From Panopea generosa (taxonomy: Eukaryota > Mollusca > Bivalvia > Adapedonta > Hiatellidae), in assembly GCA_029582155.1 (NCBI GenBank), contig CM055911.1, forward strand, positions 50,839,419 to 50,903,418: a DNA stretch of 64,000 nucleotides, written 5' to 3'. A program made the translations under genes and the position numbers. Shown here piece after piece: positions 13,001-23,313 of the stretch (the stretch's first letter is position 1; each line of letters starts with the position of its first letter). A model generated the notes under the pieces. That model was given only the letters and a program-made list of their open reading frames with translations, searched no databases and was not told the origin of the DNA.

Positions 13001-16000
13001 GTCTAAAAAAAACTTTCCTTCAGTTGTTGATAAAAACTATATGTACCGAAAGCTTCCACTTATTAAATAGAAGATTTTTAAAAAAATAAGATCATTAACA
13101 AATTATGATGAAATATTAAATCTATGCCATTTATTGGGATTATTAATTAATATAATTGATCATGTATACAAAATATTTATTTGAGATATACATGTATTGC
13201 TTCTTTGTATTTTTATTTATAAGATATTCAAACTTCCTTTGACCGTGTAGCGAACTGCTTTTACATAATTGTGCAATATTTCATCTTTATTATTTATTCT
13301 CTTTTGCGTAATACATAATGTTTCCTCTAATATGATATGAAAAAATTATTCGACAAATGTTTATTATATTGAATGTTTTTGGTGATAATAAAACAGTTGG
13401 TTGGTTTTGATAACACCTGTGTGAAGTAGATAGATATGCCAGACCATTGCAGTCCCTTTAAATTTCAGCACTCGAGCCTATAATATTATCGTTTTGATTA
13501 TGAGGACCGAGTACTGTTTAAACGCTTAAATATTAAATATAATATAATGGATCTATTGGCTTGCTTTCCCTTAAAAAGGTCGGGCCCAATTAGCCCAGTT
13601 GGTAGGTTGTCTGACTATCAATCCACTGGGGTTGTAAGTTTGAATCCCAGCCCCGCCAGTCTCCGGGATGATTGATATACGACATTGCCTCTCTTTTTTA
13701 TTTATCTCTCACCACTGATGCAAGTGGAAAAGTTATCAGTTATTTGAGGAGATGGGGTGTGCTCGAGTACTGGTTTACTTTTCGGGATCCCAGGAAACAG
13801 CGGTTAGGTTAACTGATTGCCTGTTGGCCCTCAATCAGTCAATTTTTCCCCTAAAAAAAAACAAATGCTGAATAATTATTAACATTTTGCAGTATCAACC
13901 TCTGAACACATGTAAAAATCTTGTTTTTGTTTGATGCCTTAAACTACCAAAACATATAATCTAAATAAATTATATTCATGTGTTTCTAACAACAAATTTA
14001 GTTATTATATTTTACCTGCTGTGCATTAGGAATGTCCTATTTTGACCCTCATGAGTTTTCATCTCTCTCCTTAAAAATCTTACCCATTGTCATTACAATG
14101 TATTTTATTTTAAATTTTGTTATTTCATCTCATTTCCACTTACCAAAGTCTCAAGGGGAGGTTAGTTTTACCATGTTGTATTGACAGTTGTTCAAGTTCA
14201 CAGTTTTGTTTACGAAAAAATAAAGAGTAGAGTACAAAAATAGGAAGACGTCACCATGCACACAATACCTGAATGACCCTACTGATTTTGTTTTCTGTTT
14301 AATATTAGTTTTGGTTGCCTTAGATATAGACTGGGATAAATTACTGCACACTGTATATGAATGAAAATCTGCATGTCAATATGAAGAACTGTAGTTAGAT
14401 ATTGTTTGTGCTGTGATTTTTATCCATTGAAAAAAAAAAGGTAAATGCAATTAAGGCATGAATATAAAAAATATACAGTCACTTCTGAAGAATGCAATAA
14501 GGGGAACTTTCCTTAAAATTTTGTTTTTAATTTTTTTAAATATAAAAGAACAGTTTGATGGTTTTATATAAATTTGAAGGTACAGAAATTTTGATGCTTC
14601 CCTAAAAGTTCTAGGGAAGCATATAGTCACTGCTTCTTCAGTGCATCACCAAATCTGTCTGCTATGTCTCTACAACCTCTGGTTGGAATTTTATGAAACT
14701 TGCTAGGATGCATCACTACCAAGTAGAGATCCACTTATTTTCTTTATGTCTTTGTTTGGAGCATATCTTCAAAAGTATGTAAGGGAATCCAGGGTAACTT
14801 GGAACATGGATAGAGAGCAAAGTGTAAAGTGTAGAGAGAAACAGGTCATCTTGAATAATGACAGAATTATCTCCCCTTTTGTACATTTTTCCCGGTTATA
14901 TTTGCTTGTCCAGAATATATCTTTTAAAGATAGAAGGGAATCTAGCTAGACTTGAAACATGGATAGAGAGGTCAATGTGTCGAAACGCAGAGTGCAAGAA
15001 CAAAAAATCCATTTTCATAATTGTTTACACTTTACACCCCCTTTCCTGTTACGAACAATCTAGCTACTGTTTAATTGTTTGCAGAGCATCCATCGGTTCC
15101 ACCGATATCTTGTTTTTAAACTGAATTTGTCTTTCTCTAAAACAAAACAACTGATTTCTGATTTGAAATCACATGCATGTAGATCACTTATCAGAGTTTT
15201 AATAAGTGAGAAAGCTTTTATATACAAATCAAAGAAAGGCAAATTCAGCTGACATATCTAATGAATTGTCTTGCCATTTTTATTGATATATACTGTATAC
15301 ACTGTTACTGTATTGTATGTTGCCTGTTTCGTATATTCTAACATGTGTTTTTACCTTTATTTTAACTTTGGTTCGCTCTTCGCTGGTCTATAAAATGTGA
15401 TAAATGTGAATATCACATTTGTGTACATTTTCGTCTGACCATGGTGTACACAGAAAAGGGTAAGCTGTCTCCGAATCTGGAGATGAAAGCATGTTACGTC
15501 TTTCGTTTGCTCTAGATTTATCTACACAGTTGAGGAATGGGGACCAGGCTATACTTAGAATACTGTCATCTTGGTGAACAAGAAAAATGTTCCATAGTTC
15601 TCGAAATAAAAAAGATTAAAATTGTTTTTGAAATCAATAAATCAGAATGAAATCATAATTTTTCAAAAAAGGCTCAGTTTTTTTGTGTTTTTTTTAACAA
15701 TATTTTTGTATATGTATGTGCTGGTATTTAATCAGTCTTTGGAGTGCTTTAAAACATTTTCTTTTAGTTTACAGGTGTATGACAGCAAAAGTGCTCTTCA
15801 GAATTTTTAAAATAAGATGAAACATAAAAATAGTTGCTGTTTTATGAAATGAGTATACCTGAAATGAGAGCCAGGCCAGATTAGCTCAGTCTGTAACATG
15901 TCTGATTATCATTGCAGGGGTCATGTGTTTGAATCCCTGCCTGGCCACAGTCTTCGTGGTGATTGATATATGACATTGTGCCTCATTGTCATTCGTCTCT

Positions 16001-19000
16001 CTCAGATGATTCAAATAGGAGAGTTATCAGTTACTCGTGGAGATAGGTTCTCGAGTATTGGCTAACCTTCCTTGATCCTAGGAAAGAGTGGCTAGGTTAA
16101 CTGATCATCTATTAGCCCTCAATAGCATAAAAATGACACTGAATATTCAAACAAATCATGAAATGAGTATACAAGTGCTGTTTCATGAAATGAATTGACA
16201 TATATACATTTATGACCAGTTAAAGAACACCTTCATATTTGGAATATATACGTATGTACATGTATATAATTTGTATGAGCACACATAACATGAAATAGAG
16301 AATTCTGTTTATTGAATGATTTTATTTATGTCTGCCAGCTTAGAAATCAAAATTAATCACATGTGGATGGTTTAATGAATTATTGGGTATTTACTGGAAT
16401 GGACTGAATATATTTTTTAAACACATGCAATTTTAAGCGATTGTTTGACGGAAATGTTCACTAAGATGAGAGTAAAATAGTATTATATAATCAGAAATAT
16501 ATTCTCTTCCATAAAATTATTATCTTGCTTTTTCCTTTCTTGCTCTGCACAGGTTTTAAGAGAAACTTGTTTGCCGTTTTTCTGAAGTTTATGTAAAGTG
16601 TTACTAACTTAAAATAAAAAGCACATATTGTATGATCTTACGGAAACTTATAAATATTGATTGTTATTTATCTATCAGTTATACCAATTGTGCAATTGTC
16701 ATATAATTTAAAACTTTGAAATTGTACATTACATAACGTAGCTGTTTTTTTTTTAATATTACACTTTTTTTGAGCTGATTCTAAAAAGGTTGAAAGTACG
16801 CATTCAGAAAATGCGTAGAAAAAGCCAAAAATGACAAATAAAAGTAGTAAGGTTTGCAATTGAAGTTTCAAATTGCGGCAACAAGTTTTCTCTTTAGTCA
16901 CTTCTACGTAACTGTAACATTACTATTATAAAATAAAAATATAGCTTTTCTTAGAATACTTATAATGTTTCTTAATTAGTTGCCATTTGTAGATGTAACT
17001 TACACATTTTATAGAATAACATTTTATACTCAGCTACTCTTATATCTTAGTTAGTATATTTCTATAATTAATTAAACAACACACCTATAAATTTACGATT
17101 ACATCTTCATATTAATAACTGTCAGGTCAGACCTCAGTCTCGCCAACATATCCATAAAGATTTTAAATACTTACAAATATTTGTCTGATAAAATGTATAA
17201 AGCTGAAATATCATGCTACTATTTTCCAATAATTTTACAGGTGCCAGTCTAAAATCATAGTCGTCCAGATGCTTGTTCAATTTTCAAGTTCACAAAATTA
17301 CATATTTTTTAAAATCATAGTCATTCAGATGCTCATTGTATATTTAAGTTGGTGAATCTGAATCTGATACTGAAATGTAAAATATGTAGAGCCAGTCTAA
17401 GCTAATTACAATATTACTACTATACTACCATTTCCATCTCAACTACTTGTATTTTTATTTCTCTCAGAGTTTAGAGTTTCAAATGGCAAAAATGGTAAAA
17501 AAGGTTACTGACTGTTGTGGTAAAAGAAATCTTTGTAAACCAATCTATTGTCTTGTAAAACTTGAACGTGTTCATATTAAAGATTAGATGTAAACTGCCA
17601 TTCAAGCCTCATTTTGAGAACGGTTTAAAGGCAAAACAACAGTTCTCGATTCAGACTCATTTGCCAAAAATCAATGTCATATAATTCATTATCAAAGCAC
17701 TTGTATGTTATTATTGTTCAACTGAATTTTGAACATTTGTTCATTATATATTGAAATAGATGTTCCACACATATTGAAACATCCTTTAATAAATTTGCAA
17801 ATTATCTTGGCTTAATTTGCATTTTCATTCATATTTTTTCTTCATTTAATCATTTTGTTTCATGAATGCATGTTGTTACAAACAAAGCATGTGAGTTGAT
17901 GTTTGATGTTGCTGTCTGCATCACAAGAGTATTTTGTTGTACTTAAAGACATTATGTCAGGACAAATTGCTATTGAAGTTTAAAATGAATATAAAAACCT
18001 CTAATTATCACTTATAACTGAATACAAATTATTGAAATTTCAAGCCGCCAGAATGTGACAAAAATAAAATCGAATTGAGCTGTTTATTCTAAATATAAAT
18101 GTCATGAATGCTCTGCTTGGAGATCTTCACTTCATCTTTCAGGCTCTTCTTAAGATAAACCAAATTTAACAGTTTTAATTGTAATCATTATGATGGATCA
18201 GATCAAAATCAAATTGAAGTTACAAGTCTCGTTTGATATGTTCCAAAACGCATTAAAACTTTACGTGGGGATTCTTTATATCTAACTGGAGTGTATTAGC
18301 CAAGTTTTAGGAAAAATATTTTAAATATATTATTTTGGCATGTTTTAACTGTTATTCTTATCAAAATTTTAAAGGACTTGAAGTATGTATATCTTAGCGT
18401 GATATAGTGAGGAGTTGGGGTGGGGGATTATCAATTCTAAAGTATGAAAAAATCTGACATATTATCTTTAATCGTCCTGCATTTGGTGGGAGTTTTGTTT
18501 ACTGTTTATAACTTTGATATTAACTGAAGATTTTTTAATTATTGGGTTTTACCATTTAATACCATTGTCATTGATGAAAGGTCATTTATGGTATCCAGTT
18601 GTTGGTGGAGGAAGACCTCAAAGGTAATCTGAGTAGAACCACCATTTTTCTGCAGGAAACTAGCAAGTGGTCATTAGACAACAGCAACTTTGACCATTTG
18701 GCTTCAGAGGATCCTTGAATGGGCGTAAAAATACAAAAGCTAAGGTGGTGAATGTTGCCATCTGTATTGAAAAGGTTTTAAAACATTGCAAATTTGCATA
18801 ATTTAGAGCATATTGTAGTCTCACATTTAAATTTAATATAGATCTATGGTAATTTCAACCTTTTTTTTATTTTCCTTTTTTTTGACCATTAACCAAAAGG
18901 TAAAGTAAACAGCACAAAGTTTAAACAAACATGCTTTAGGTGCCAAGTTAGATAACTGTGCTTCAGGTTTTTGTCATTTGATGGATTTCAGGTCATTACT

Positions 19001-22000
19001 TCATTTTGAAGTTACCGTAATGTATGCTTGATTAGGGGCTGATTAGTATTTTTCTATAATGAATTTTAAAATGCCAAGTATGAGTTGATACTTTTGTATG
19101 CACATTTGAAACTGGTACCCTTTTGTAAACATAAAATTCTCTGATATATAAGTCCTTGACATCAGGTAGTTGACATTTAATTTGTCATCAATTATTTGAT
19201 ACTTTTATATTATTGCTCTATTCTTAATATAAATTCTTAGTATAGTCTAGTAGCTGCAGTTTATAGGTCAAGTTAATAAAAAAAATTTGCTGGTTTAACA
19301 TTGTTAAAAGGAAAAAATGAATAGGTTTATAAGCACATGCATTTTCCCCCAATTTACATTAAATTATCAGCAAGCATTTTTAACAATAAAAAAATTGAAT
19401 TAAGAAATATAATTGTAACTGTATATACTCTTATGCTTTGAAATAGGATATTTTCTGTTTGATTTTTATTCATTTCTTTTTTTTTTGTTTCTCAGTGTAG
19501 ACAACATAGTTCTAAAATATGTTTTTTTAAAGTAATTTTTTTTAAATAGTTGACACTTCCTTTGTTATCTATTGAATCAGTCATCCATTGTTAAGGGTCT
19601 TTGTTATTTGTTGTACAGGTGCTTAGTAATAATTTTCTAAATAAAAAGCAAAGTACATGTAATAATATTTACCGACATTGCTTGATAAGATTTGGTAAAC
19701 TCTATTAATATTTTTTATTGAAATAGATACATGTACGATGTTGAATGGAAAAATTCATTTTGACATGATTGTGTATATCATTTTTGGGAATGGAAAATTA
19801 CTCTGTGTGAAATATTAACATTTTAATGAATGGAAAATAACTGTATTTTAACATATTCTAGGTTTTATTTGAACGGAAAATTACTGGAATGGACTGAATA
19901 TATTTTTTAAACATTTTTTGTTTTACCTTTTTTCTAGGCAAGAGCTTCTTCTGGTGGAGCTAGATCTACTGATGACATTGTAAATGAAGTTGCCACTGAC
20001 ATTGTGTCAAAGCTTCCACCAAATTTTGATACGGATGCTGCATTGCGTAGGTTCCCAACTTCATACAAGCAGAGCATGAACACCGTCCTGGTACAGGAGA
20101 TGGTGAGGTTTAACAGATTACTGGCTGTCATCAGAAGCAGCTTGATCAATATCGGGAAAGCAATCAAGGTGGGTGGAGATTTCTTATTTAAGAAATATTT
20201 TAACAATTCAGCTTGTGTTATATTGAATGTTTTTTCATCATGTGGTGAAAGGCAGTCTTTATGTTTGGTTGAAGGTTTCGCTTTAGAATTTAAAATCATA
20301 AAGCTAAAAGCTAAAACCCAGCACTGAGTACTAAATGTTTCTCGTGATTTATTTCTTTATAATTTAACTTTTGAAAATAAATGAAATTATAAATATTAGT
20401 TTAATTTTTTTTCAATCATCAAATAAAAATTGCCTGTTTCAGTGAAAATCACTTATTTGAGAATGTGAGCACTGCAATTTGTATTGCTCACTTGTGATAA
20501 AAAAAATTCTAAATTACTTATATTATTACCGTATAAATTTTTCAGGGTTTGGTAATTATGTCGGCTGACCTTGAGGAGGTGACCTTGAGTATCCTGAAGG
20601 GTAAGATTCCTGGCATGTGGATGAAGAGATCGTACCCATCTCTGAAACCCCTCGGCAGCTACGTCAATGACTTCCTCGCTAGACTGACTTTCCTGCAGGT
20701 GAGTGGTTGTTGACTTAGCCACAAAGTTCCTTTGTTTAAATGGGATTTAACACCATTTTTAACACAAGACAGTTATATATGGCACATTCAGTTTTATTAA
20801 TGAAGGAAGACCATAGAATTAACACAATTAAAACCCCCATTCGTCCACCATTCTTCAGCAAGTTATTGTCAAAATCTCTCACATGGAGTTTTTTCACTCA
20901 TCTAGGCTTAAACCCACATCCTGGGAATGGTAATCAAACAGTTTGCAATATTTCGATACACTTTGTTGAAAAAACATGTATTTGTGAATAATATTTCGGT
21001 TGAATCAGTTTGATGTGCATAATAATAGAGAAATGTATAATTAAAAACGCACATCAGAAGATCAAATAATAAATTACATATCAAAATGTTTAGGCTTTCA
21101 GGATAAATTATAGTTTTGTAATAGACTTTAAATGTATTGTTAAAACCTGTATTAAGTGGATTTATATTTTATTTTCAGGATTGGTTTGACAACAATGCTC
21201 CAACTGTTTTCTGGATATCAGGTTTCTACTTCACCCAGGCTTTCTTGACTGGTGCCCAGCAGAATTTTGCCCGTAAATACACCATACCCATTGATTTGCT
21301 CACATTCGACTATGAGGTTTTGGATGACAAGGAGTATGACACGGAACCAGAAGATGGTGAGCATGATGCATGAATCTGATAACATAATATAATGTATTTA
21401 ATGTACATAGGGTTGCCGGTTCTTTGGAGTCGAATGCTCTAAAATGCTGTCATAAGCTCATTTCTCACCAGTGAGGTCATGGGTTTGATCCAAGCTTGGT
21501 CTAAAAACTTCATGAGAAAGTTTGCTGATTAATTGCAGCAAATATACTGCAAACTCATTTTGAGGTATTCGTCTACCAATAAAGCCATAGATGCCATATA
21601 CCAATAAAGCCATAGATGCCATATACCAATAAAGCCATAGATGCCATATACCAATAAAGCCATAGATGGCATATACCAATAAAGCCATAGATGCCATGGA
21701 TTCGATGTTTTGGCACTGGACCACACACTCCACAATTGAAATCTTGTGATACAATATAATGTTTGTTTTTTTTATTTCCAGGTGTCTATGTGCAAGGATT
21801 GTATTTGGAAGGATCAAGGTGGGATCGAAAGACAAAACAACTTACAGAATCCTTACCAAAGATATTGTTTGATGCAATGCCTGTGGTAAGGTTTTATTAT
21901 GTTTATAAAAATATGTTCTTCAAACAGATTCAATTTCTTAGAAACTGGTCCTCCGTGTCTGAGTGGTCTAAGGGCTATGTTGATCTAAAGTTCACTTACC

Positions 22001-23235
22001 CCTGGACACTGAGGTCTTCACATGGGAAAGTTTGCCAGTTAACTTGGGTGGGATTAAGGACAGTGATTCTACTCAGATGCATACTGAGGTCTTTCTCAAC
22101 AAATAAAACTGGATATGCCATATATAACTGAGAATGTGTTGAAAATAGCATTAAACCCCTTTCCAATAAAAAAATGTCTCTTGTGAATGAATACATGGCT
22201 TATGCAAGTTTATCAGTGCTGTGAATGAAGTTGTTGGTATGCATTTATTATTTAAACTTTATAGTATTCCAAAAGTAACTCCCTTACATTGCTATGATGG
22301 TGAGCCCTTTGGAAATAATTGATATAACAGTAGTTATAGACAGTGCAGCAAACGGTATTGGTGTGCTGGGTGAAGCTTGTGATTTAAACACAATTTTTAG
22401 CTCGCAGTGACGAAGTCCAATGAGAGCTATTGCCATGACCCCGGCTCCGTTGTGGCGTCTGTAGACACCCAGGTTTAACTTTTGCATTTAAGTTTAAAAT
22501 ATCTATGCAACCATTCATTGAATGTGAATGAAACTTTGCATGTGTGTTCACCATCATCAATGGAACACACAAAGACAAAAACCATAACTCTGGATTGCAT
22601 TTTGGCACAGTTATGGCCCTTTTTGGACTTTTCAAATTGGTTTCCTAGCAATATCTTCTGAAAGAATCTATGTATCTAACTATTATTAAGGGTATAGCTG
22701 TATAAACTATAAATTATGGTCATGTTCCATATTTATCAATGTTGGTAAAATCTTACAGGAGTTGTGGCCATTTTTGGACTTAATTTTTGGTAAAATTTAC
22801 TAACATATAGCAAGGGAATCTCTGTCTTATGGACACATTTCTAGTGTTGTTGTTTTTTGTCAGTTATGGTAATAAAGTCGCTTTATTAATGTCACATTTA
22901 AAATGTATTTATAGAAAAACAAAGTAAAATTTGTATCAACCTTTCACAACTTTCAGTTTAGTTGCATGTGAAAAATTATACATTATGTCTTTTCAAACTA
23001 ATTTGTATTAATTGATATTTATTTCTAGATCTGGTGTAAGCCGTGCAAGAAACAAGACTTAAATGAGACCAACATGTATCATATTCCTGTGTACAAGACG
23101 AGCGAGCGTCGCGGTGTGCTTTCAACAACTGGACATTCCACCAATTATGTAATCGGGATGCTTGTCCCGACAGACAAACCCGAAGACCATTGGGTTCAGA
23201 GAGGCGTTGCCATGCTCTGTCAGCTTGATAACTAA
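1005..23235 (+). CDS. DNAH (DNAH3/7/12 group): Axonemal dynein heavy chain, 3' part of gene (12 exons, overview)
   Basis: Twelve exons with AG/GT borders and matching phases give 664 codons plus stop. The product is the C-terminal end of an inner-arm axonemal dynein heavy chain, the ATP-driven microtubule motor of cilia and flagella. Seen in order: the end of the AAA5/AAA6 linker (LRCLRPDK), the D6 start with PGADP, the LGQGQGP and QNCHLA blocks, the AAA lid ([27 protein letters not shown]), and the C-terminal domain ([51 protein letters not shown]) ending CQLDN. From memory these blocks fit vertebrate DNAH7, DNAH12 and DNAH3; DNAH1 ends differently. Which of the three is the orthologue cannot be settled by eye. 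The gene is intact here; the N-terminal exons lie left of the window. Exons are 93-231 bp and introns run up to 6.9 kb. Confidence 0.95.
1310..1600 (+). repeat. Dispersed repeat, family J copy 1
   Basis: It shares an ordered set of blocks with 22370-22850: aaattggttt, then cttctgaaag, then a ttttacaggagtt(a/g)tg block, then acttaattt.tggtaaaattt. The copies are diverged and probably old. Its class is unknown. Confidence 0.5.
1686..1860 (+). mobile_element. tRNA-derived SINE, family A
   Basis: A tRNA-like head with A-box-like ggtagtgtagtgg and B-box-like ggttgggtttgattccc is followed by the core ctcagtactggttttaccc and a tail ending aaataagtataaact. The same layout occurs at 6193 and 43613. 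Confidence 0.75.
2025..2201 (+). CDS. DNAH: Dynein heavy chain exon b, AAA6/D6 start
   Basis: 59 residues from VVPAIQDF to LLKFAEDQ, phase 0 on both sides, acceptor aaag and donor gtacat. It contains [12 protein letters not shown] and [19 protein letters not shown], the opening of the dynein D6 region. Confidence 0.96.
2318..2455 (+). mobile_element. tRNA-derived SINE, family D, 5' part
   Basis: The head tggccaagtggtct and B-box-like cgggttgagttctgctc are followed by gccagttacttgccgaagga. The family's 3' tail is missing. Confidence 0.65.
3153..3314 (+). CDS. DNAH: Dynein heavy chain exon c
   Basis: 54 residues, [20 protein letters not shown]... to LEKVCE. It carries the LGQGQGP and QNCHLA signatures of D6. 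Phase 0 on both sides; tattacag acceptor and gtaaag donor. Confidence 0.96.
3501..3660. repeat. 84-bp tandem duplication
   Basis: Two copies of a block starting caatgaaacca, at 3501 and 3585, share ggaaccagtct and ccatctggctgcttt-like segments. The copies have diverged moderately. Confidence 0.6.
4291..4471 (+). mobile_element. Tc1/mariner-like MITE, family E, intact copy (181 bp)
   Basis: The ends are TACAGTCAAACCTGT and ACAGGTTTTACTGTA, inverted repeats of about 15 bp that include a TA at each end, as expected for a TA target duplication. The ends starting CAGT(C/A)AAACCTGT resemble pogo/Tigger-type termini. There is no coding capacity. Other copies lie at 4938, 63378 and 63425. Confidence 0.75.
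4562..4765 (+). CDS. DNAH: Dynein heavy chain exon d
   Basis: 68 residues, [20 protein letters not shown]... to FFNSVERNK. It has the conserved [24 protein letters not shown] and SDPISD blocks. Phase 0 on both sides. Confidence 0.96.
4895..5230 (+). mobile_element. SINE family D copy interrupted by a MITE
   Basis: The left part tttatgtgagaaatttgcca (ending about 4939) and the right part, starting ctttggaaaggacagtgg at 5106 and running to the ggcgttgaaccccat tail, form one SINE body split by the element at 4938-5105. Confidence 0.75.
4938..5105 (+). mobile_element. MITE family E inside a SINE (168 bp)
   Basis: The ends tacagtctaacttgt and acaggttagattgta match the family E termini. TA borders both sides, and the flanking SINE sequence reads across the insertion once one TA is removed. 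Confidence 0.75.
6193..6385 (+). mobile_element. tRNA-derived SINE, family A
   Basis: Head gccgggtggtagtataatg, B-box-like ggttgggggttagatcccc, core cactcagtactggttctacc and a tail ending tttgtataaacta. This is a complete copy. Confidence 0.8.
7084..7285 (+). mobile_element. tRNA-derived SINE, family B
   Basis: It has a different tRNA-like head (gcatggtccagtggtggagc, B-box-like gtcgtgagttcaatcc). Its 3' half (aactggttctaaccaggaag, then a tail ending gtttaaacta) matches the core and tail of family A. Confidence 0.75.
7419..7650 (+). mobile_element. tRNA-derived SINE, family D, near full length
   Basis: Head tggccgagtggtcttagg, B-box-like ggtcataggtttgtgagtc, middle tatgtgagaaagtttgtcag, and a tail gaaatgtgttgaaaatggct ending in an A run. 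The head looks Leu/Ser-tRNA-like. Confidence 0.8.
10130..10430. repeat. Tandem duplication of about 160 bp
   Basis: Two adjacent copies share gcaatg..gcaatgaagtg, gacttgttcaaatgagttct/aacttgttcaaatgagttct and aacaaagattttatt. They are diverged, with small indels. Confidence 0.65.
10996..11157 (+). CDS. DNAH: Dynein heavy chain exon e, AAA lid
   Basis: 54 residues, [20 protein letters not shown]... to FMNDYD. It contains [20 protein letters not shown]. Acceptor ttcag, donor gtaagt, phase 0. Confidence 0.96.
11254..11456. mobile_element. Tc1/mariner-like MITE, second type
   Basis: The left end cagtggaacttcgatgtctc and right end caaagttctactgta are imperfect inverted repeats (CAGTGGAACTTCG against CAGTAGAACTTTG). 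The length of about 200 bp and CAGT termini suggest a pogo/Tigger-type element without coding capacity. Confidence 0.65.
11739..11830 (+). mobile_element. SINE family D head fragment
   Basis: Head tcctctgtggttgagtggtc followed by a B-box-like cgcgtgtttgagctcac; the rest is lost. Confidence 0.6.
11960..12115 (+). mobile_element. piggyBac-like MITE, truncated copy 1
   Basis: It begins at TTAACCCATTATTCATATAG, then two to three units of tagacgcctttggacacctc type, then aaggcttttgaattattggg and gtgcaggaagtgttcag. The right end is missing. It lies just upstream of dynein exon f. Confidence 0.65.
12149..12334 (+). CDS. DNAH: Dynein heavy chain exon f, AAA lid
   Basis: 62 residues, [18 protein letters not shown]... 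to YYAPTDGE. The [13 protein letters not shown] block is near universal in axonemal dyneins. Acceptor aaccag, donor gtaagt, phase 0. Confidence 0.96.
12859..12996 (+). CDS. DNAH: Dynein heavy chain exon g
   Basis: 46 residues, [20 protein letters not shown]... to ENILLTQ. It contains the family motif GMHDNADIT. Acceptor tttcag, donor gtatgt, phase 0. Confidence 0.95.
13583..13855 (+). mobile_element. tRNA-derived SINE, family C
   Basis: The head ttagcccagttggtaggttg and B-box-like gtaagtttgaatccc are followed by a body with aaaagttatcagtta, tcgagtactggttta, gggatcccaggaaacag and ttaactgattgcctgttggc. The tRNA-like part runs straight into the body, so it is not a tRNA gene. Confidence 0.8.
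14583..15010 (+). repeat. Dispersed repeat with two related half-units
   Basis: The blocks (a/t)agggaatc(c/t)ag, cttg(g/a)aacatggatagagag and the following purine-rich stretch occur twice, about 190 bp apart. The upstream part (gggaagcatatagtcactgc, gaaacttgctaggatgcatc) looks like a dispersed element. Class unknown. Confidence 0.5.
15873..16140 (+). mobile_element. tRNA-derived SINE, family C
   Basis: The tRNA-like head keeps a fair acceptor stem (gccaggc...gcctggc), A-box-like ttagctcagtctgtaac and B-box-like gtgtttgaatccc. The body matches the copy at 13583 (gagagttatcagttac, ggttaactgatcatctatta). Confidence 0.8.
18541..18725 (-). mobile_element. SINE family D, minus orientation
   Basis: Reads as tggtatccagttgttggtgg, then aggaagacctcaaagg and gagtagaaccaccatttttc, the complement of the family D 3' half. 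Diverged. Confidence 0.65.
19938..20168 (+). CDS. DNAH: Dynein heavy chain exon h, C-terminal domain start
   Basis: 77 residues, [18 protein letters not shown]... to [23 protein letters not shown] marks the C-terminal dynein domain. It follows a 6.9-kb intron. Acceptor tttctag, donor gtgggt, phase 0. Confidence 0.95.
20546..20698 (+). CDS. DNAH: Dynein heavy chain exon i
   Basis: 51 residues, [20 protein letters not shown]... to RLTFLQ. It contains [20 protein letters not shown]. Phase 0 on both sides. Confidence 0.96.
20733..20940 (-). mobile_element. SINE family D, minus orientation
   Basis: Starts aaatgggatttaacaccatt, then ttatatatggcacattcag and gaaggaagacc, complementary to the family tail; the distal part is diverged. 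It sits between two dynein exons. Confidence 0.65.
21179..21356 (+). CDS. DNAH: Dynein heavy chain exon j
   Basis: [20 protein letters not shown]... to DTEPEDG, with [22 protein letters not shown] and PIDLL. It ends in phase 1: the glycine codon is split across the donor gtgagc. Reading on past the donor meets stops soon after. Confidence 0.96.
21420..21725 (+). mobile_element. SINE family D with an internal 25-bp amplification
   Basis: Recognisable parts are gtcatgggtttgatccaagc (B-box region), tcatgagaaagtttgctgat, and the family block ggtattcgtctaccaataaa, which then repeats. The usual 3' tail after the array is not clear. Confidence 0.7.
21575..21698. repeat. 25-bp tandem array, five units
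   Basis: accaataaagccatagatg followed by ccatat repeats with starts at 21575, 21600, 21625, 21650 and 21675, with one G/C difference. The unit derives from the accaataaaactggatatgc segment of the SINE around it. Open frames across it, with GIYGF and LWLYWYM repeats, are artefacts. Confidence 0.9.
21782..21885 (+). CDS. DNAH: Dynein heavy chain exon k
   Basis: It completes the split glycine and encodes [15 protein letters not shown]... to [17 protein letters not shown] is the conserved C-domain strand. Donor gtaagg, ending in phase 0. Confidence 0.95.
21948..22172 (+). mobile_element. SINE family D, near full length
   Basis: Head gtcctccgtgtctgagtggt, middle gggaaagtttgccagttaac, then actgaggtctttctcaaca and tgttgaaaatagcattaaac with an A-rich end. 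It lies in the last dynein intron. Confidence 0.8.
22280..22850 (+). repeat. Dispersed repeat, family J copy 2
   Basis: Longer copy of the repeat at 1310: aaattggtttcctagcaata, tcttctgaaag, tcttacaggagttgtggcc and ttggtaaaatttact. The upstream part (agctcgcagtgacgaagtcc) is not present in copy 1. Confidence 0.5.
23029..23235 (+). CDS. DNAH: Dynein heavy chain terminal exon
   Basis: 68 residues plus [23 protein letters not shown]... ending [11 protein letters not shown]. It contains [20 protein letters not shown], the family's C-terminal signature. The acceptor is atttctag. Confidence 0.97.
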   Translation: MWCKPCKKQDLNETNMYHIPVYKTSERRGVLSTTGHSTNYVIGMLVPTDKPEDHWVQRGVAMLCQLDN

Positions 23236-23307
23236 GCTTGCAGAGTTGAAAAGCTGCCATCTCACGTCCTGTAATATTTGGATATACTTTTAATTTCTTT
23301 CCAATAT

Positions 23308-23313
23308 AATAAA
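23308..23313 (+). promoter_or_regulatory. Likely polyadenylation signal of the dynein gene
   Basis: An AATAAA hexamer lies 73 bp after the stop codon and is followed within 15 bp by a T run, the usual layout of a cleavage site. A second AATAAA near 24370 is a possible distal signal. The 3' UTR would then be about 100 bp, or about 1.15 kb. Confidence 0.6.

Larger units (their letters stand above)
12997..19937 (+). other. Largest dynein intron in the window (6.9 kb)
   Basis: It holds two SINEs of family C, a dispersed repeat at 14583-15010 and a SINE D copy at 18541-18720. The remainder, including 16200-18500 and 18800-19900, is AT-rich with no exon-like sequence that I can support. A 33-bp exact repeat occurs at 16391 and 19881. 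Confidence 0.65.

Noticed and set aside
15873-15950. Possible tRNA gene with a fair acceptor stem
   Set aside because: It runs directly into the family C SINE body with no terminator, and the same composite recurs at four other places.
21458-21835. 125-codon - strand frame with [10 protein letters not shown] repeats
   Set aside because: Arises from the 25-bp expansion in a SINE and overlaps a dynein exon on the other strand.
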